From NCBI GenBank assembly GCA_049578545.1, contig JBAUMF010000012.1, forward strand, positions 1 to 64,000: a stretch of DNA of 64,000 bases, given 5' to 3'. The notes below the pieces were generated by a model that searched no databases, was not told where the DNA came from, and worked only from the letters and a program-made list of their open reading frames with translations. Made by a program: the position numbers and the translations under genes. Each line of letters starts with the position of its first letter. Position 1 is the stretch's first letter. Shown here piece after piece: positions 61,684 through 64,000 of the stretch. Source of the stretch: DASQBT01 sp049578545 (GTDB lineage: Bacteria > Pseudomonadota > Gammaproteobacteria > Burkholderiales > Thiobacillaceae).

Positions 61684-63932
61684 CATCTTCCGCCGGCCCG
61701 GCACCCGCAAACGGTCCAGGGCATTTCGCACTGCTGGCCCTGCCCGCAGTGGCTTTCGGCCTGCTGGCTTGGGGACTGACTCGGTATCCCCTGCCCTGGC
61801 GCCTGACCCTGGCGTGGGTGCCGAGCCTGGGTCTGGAAGTGGCTTTCCGGGTAGATGGCCTGTCAGCGCAGATGCTGGCGCTGATCACCGGCATTGGTGC
61901 CATGGTATTCGTCTACGCCCATGGTTACCTGGATCACGAGCCGCGCCGCGACCGGCTGCTGACCATCCTGGCCCTGTTCATGCTGGCCATGATGGGCGCG
62001 GTAACGGCGGACAACGTGATTCTGCTGTTCCTGTTCTGGGAACTGACCAGCTCGCTGTCTTTTCTGCTGGTGGGCTGGAACCACGAAGACACGCATGCGC
62101 GTGCCGCTGCACGCCAGGCCCTGCTCGTCACCATGGCCGGCGGGCTTGGCCTGCTGGGCGGGCTGATCCTCCTGGCGCAAATCGCCGGTGTCTGGACCCT
62201 GTCGGGCATCCTCGCCGCTGCGCCAACCCTGCTCAAGGATCCACGCCTGCCGGCGGCGCTAGTGCTGGTGTTCCTGGGCGCCTTCACCAAGTCGGCACAG
62301 TTCCCGTTTCACTTCTGGCTGCCCAACGCCATGTTTGCGCCCACCCCCGTGTCGGCCTATCTGCACTCGGCCACCATGGTCAAGCTCGGCATCTACCTGC
62401 TGGCAAGGCTCGATCCTGCCTTCAATGACCTGCCCTTGTGGGAATACACCCTGGTCGGCATTGGCACCCTCACTGCCGTCTGGGCCGCCGTGCTGGCCCT
62501 CAGAGAGCGGGACCTCAAGCGTATTCTGGCGCGCACCACGGTTTCAGCCCTGGGCACGCTGGTGCTGCTGGTGGGTCTGCCCAGTCCAGGGGCCGGATTG
62601 GCCGTGGTGGCTTTCCTTTTCGCCCATGCCTTGTATAAAGCGCCGCTCTTCATGGTGGCCGGCAGCATTGACCACGCCACCGGTACCCGCAGTATCGATC
62701 ATCTCATGGGCCTGCGACGAATCATGCCGTGGACCGCCGCTGTCGCTTTGCTGGCGGGGCTATCCATGGCCGGCCTGCCCATGTCTTTCGGCTTTGTGGC
62801 CAAGGACGTCATTACCGCCGCCAAGGCCGAATCGGAAGTCCTGGCCCTGGTGAGCTATGCCACCGTGCTGGTAAACGCGATCACCGTGGCGGTGGCCGGC
62901 GTGGCCGCGGTGCGGGTGTTCTGGGGAACGACGGAATATCCTCGCGACAACGTCCATGAAGTGCTCTGGTCCATGCGACTGCCGCCTTTGATCATTGTCC
63001 TGTTGGCTCTGGACTTCGAATTCCTGCCCGGCCTGGCTGATCCCCTGCTGGCCGTTGCCGCCCAATCCGTGTCGCCGGGGCTGGCCGCTGCCCGGGTCGA
63101 TGCCAGCTACAGCTTCGACGGCAGTCTTACCGCCCTGGAGATCACCCTGGGCATCGGCCTGTTGCTGTTCATGGTCTGGGACCGCCTGCATACCCTGCTG
63201 CACCACATCCACTGGCTCGACCGCTACGGCCCGGCCGCCTTGTACGAGCATGCCCTGCACGGTCTGTCATCCCTGGCAGCCTGGCACACCCGCCTTCTTC
63301 AACATGGCCGCCTTACAGGCTATCTGCGCCTGACCCTGGCGTCTCTGCTGGCAATGGCGGCCTTTGCCTGGCTACTGACAGACTCCCGCATCCTGCTGCA
63401 ATGGGATTGGCCGGATCATGCCTGGGCCTGGGCCGTCGCCTGCCTGCTCATCGTCGCCGGCGCCGCAGCCGCGATGCTGCTGCGCGACCGTCTGGCCATC
63501 CTCATGGCCAGCGGCCTGGTCGGTTATGGCTCTGCCGTGCTGTTCCTGTTTGCCGGCGCACCTGACCTGGCCTTCACCCAGTTTGCGGTGGAAACGGTGC
63601 TGGTCGTGGTGGCAGCCAGCGTGCTGCCACGTTATGGCCCGGCATCCCCACGGCACGAGCCGTGGCGTTGGTCGAGTGGCCTGCTGGCGACGGCAGCTGG
63701 CATCGGCACCTTTCTGTTGCTCGCGCATCTGCAGGGCCTGCCCGTGAGTAATGACCTGGCCGACTGGTTTGGCCGCACCAGCCTGCCGCAGGCCCACGGC
63801 CGCAATGTGGTCAACGTCATCATCGTCGATTTTCGCGCCCTCGATACCCTCGGCGAGATCGCCGTGGTGGCCTTTTCCCTGTTGGCTGCGCTGCCCTTGC
63901 TTGTCGCGCTTGGAAGGGGGCGCGCGCCATGA
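61680..63932 (+). CDS. mrpA: Mrp-type cation/proton antiporter subunit A
   Basis: ATG 61680 gives 750 residues; the open frame continues leftward to 61104, but that overlaps the antiporter gene in another frame. The NuoL-like half holds WELTSSLSFLLVGWNHE, TKSAQFPFHFWLPNAMFAPTPVSAYLHSATMVKLGIYLL and AHALYKAPLFMVAGSIDHATGTR. The C-terminal part (DLAFTQFAVETVLVVV, then NVVNVIIVDFRALDTLGEI) matches the MrpA tail. It is a multi-subunit Na+/H+ antiporter component; mrpB follows. The gene lies beside a Ca2+ antiporter, so both may help ion homeostasis. Confidence 0.94.
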   Translation: MTSSAGPAPANGPGHFALLALPAVAFGLLAWGLTRYPLPWRLTLAWVPSLGLEVAFRVDGLSAQMLALITGIGAMVFVYAHGYLDHEPRRDRLLTILALFMLAMMGAVTADNVILLFLFWELTSSLSFLLVGWNHEDTHARAAARQALLVTMAGGLGLLGGLILLAQIAGVWTLSGILAAAPTLLKDPRLPAALVLVFLGAFTKSAQFPFHFWLPNAMFAPTPVSAYLHSATMVKLGIYLLARLDPAFNDLPLWEYTLVGIGTLTAVWAAVLALRERDLKRILARTTVSALGTLVLLVGLPSPGAGLAVVAFLFAHALYKAPLFMVAGSIDHATGTRSIDHLMGLRRIMPWTAAVALLAGLSMAGLPMSFGFVAKDVITAAKAESEVLALVSYATVLVNAITVAVAGVAAVRVFWGTTEYPRDNVHEVLWSMRLPPLIIVLLALDFEFLPGLADPLLAVAAQSVSPGLAAARVDASYSFDGSLTALEITLGIGLLLFMVWDRLHTLLHHIHWLDRYGPAALYEHALHGLSSLAAWHTRLLQHGRLTGYLRLTLASLLAMAAFAWLLTDSRILLQWDWPDHAWAWAVACLLIVAGAAAAMLLRDRLAILMASGLVGYGSAVLFLFAGAPDLAFTQFAVETVLVVVAASVLPRYGPASPRHEPWRWSSGLLATAAGIGTFLLLAHLQGLPVSNDLADWFGRTSLPQAHGRNVVNVIIVDFRALDTLGEIAVVAFSLLAALPLLVALGRGRAP

Positions 63933-64000
63933 CGCCGCGTTCCACTCTGCTGGCGCAGTCCGCGCGCCCGCTTTACTGGATCATGTTGGCGGCCGCCTTG
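63929..64000 (+). CDS. mrpB: Mrp antiporter subunit B (partial)
   Basis: The start ATG at 63929 overlaps the mrpA stop by four bases, and 24 codons are visible before the window ends: MTPRSTLLAQSARPLYWIML followed by AAAL. Only the beginning of the first hydrophobic helix is seen. The assignment rests on position and the family order A-B. Confidence 0.6.
   Translation, partial: MTPRSTLLAQSARPLYWIMLAAAL

Overview
The window looks like the chromosome of a chemolithoautotrophic, probably sulfur-oxidising betaproteobacterium (Thiobacillus/Sulfuricella-like). The evidence is the form I RuBisCO operon with cbbQ/cbbO and a divergent cbbR, a Tat-exported SoxY-like leader at the left edge, a dihaem cytochrome c4, the pilMNOPQ-aroK operon, and a large XrtA-type PEP-CTERM/exopolysaccharide locus. 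No rRNA, complete tRNA or CRISPR array was seen.

Layout. 1-5020: a Tat protein start, a methionine-rich repeat protein, cytochrome c4, engB, a TacAT-like toxin-antitoxin pair, a candidate small RNA on the minus strand, and hemB. 5107-7862: three tightly packed genes (FeeM-like N-acyltransferase, ThiF/E1-like adenylyltransferase, nitroreductase-like flavoprotein) that look like a small biosynthetic operon. 7968-14006: a possible trans-envelope export machine made of a DUF1302-type outer-membrane barrel, an FHA-fused ABC ATPase, a LolA-like periplasmic protein and two FtsX/LolC-type permeases. 14255-16660: a decayed IS3-family transposase, a sulfotransferase and an orphan membrane protein.

16873-33552: a PEP-CTERM protein followed (all on the minus strand) by an acyltransferase, a glycosyltransferase, two tandem PrsT TPR lipoproteins, the PrsR/PrsK two-component pair, the XrtA-type initiating sugar transferase, a conserved hypothetical and penicillin-binding protein 1A. 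33721-39404: pilMNOPQ-aroK. 39367-46734: a beta-helix protein, a VanZ protein, two O-antigen-ligase-like proteins and a second PEP-CTERM protein. 46952-49608: a DHH phosphoesterase and a SAT/APS-kinase fusion. 49707-52525: a MazEF-like module between direct repeats, a third PEP-CTERM gene, a recombinase remnant and a decayed duplicate of a PEP-CTERM promoter. 52526-60163: chromate transporter, cbbR, cbbL-cbbS, cbbQ-cbbO. 60301-64000: a small ORF, a Ca2+/Na+ antiporter, and the start of an Mrp antiporter operon.

How it fits together. All three PEP-CTERM genes carry the same 17-bp upstream element (TGTCGG-N5-TTTACA) 62-74 bp before a sigma-54 -24/-12 promoter, which ties them to the PrsK/PrsR pair encoded here. 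The SAT/APS-kinase fusion, DHH phosphoesterase and sulfotransferase suggest sulfated surface material, although the SAT half lacks key catalytic residues. The most novel candidate is the 5.1-14.0 kb block: an acyl-amino-acid-type biosynthetic operon next to a LolCDE-like exporter whose ATPase has its own FHA domain.
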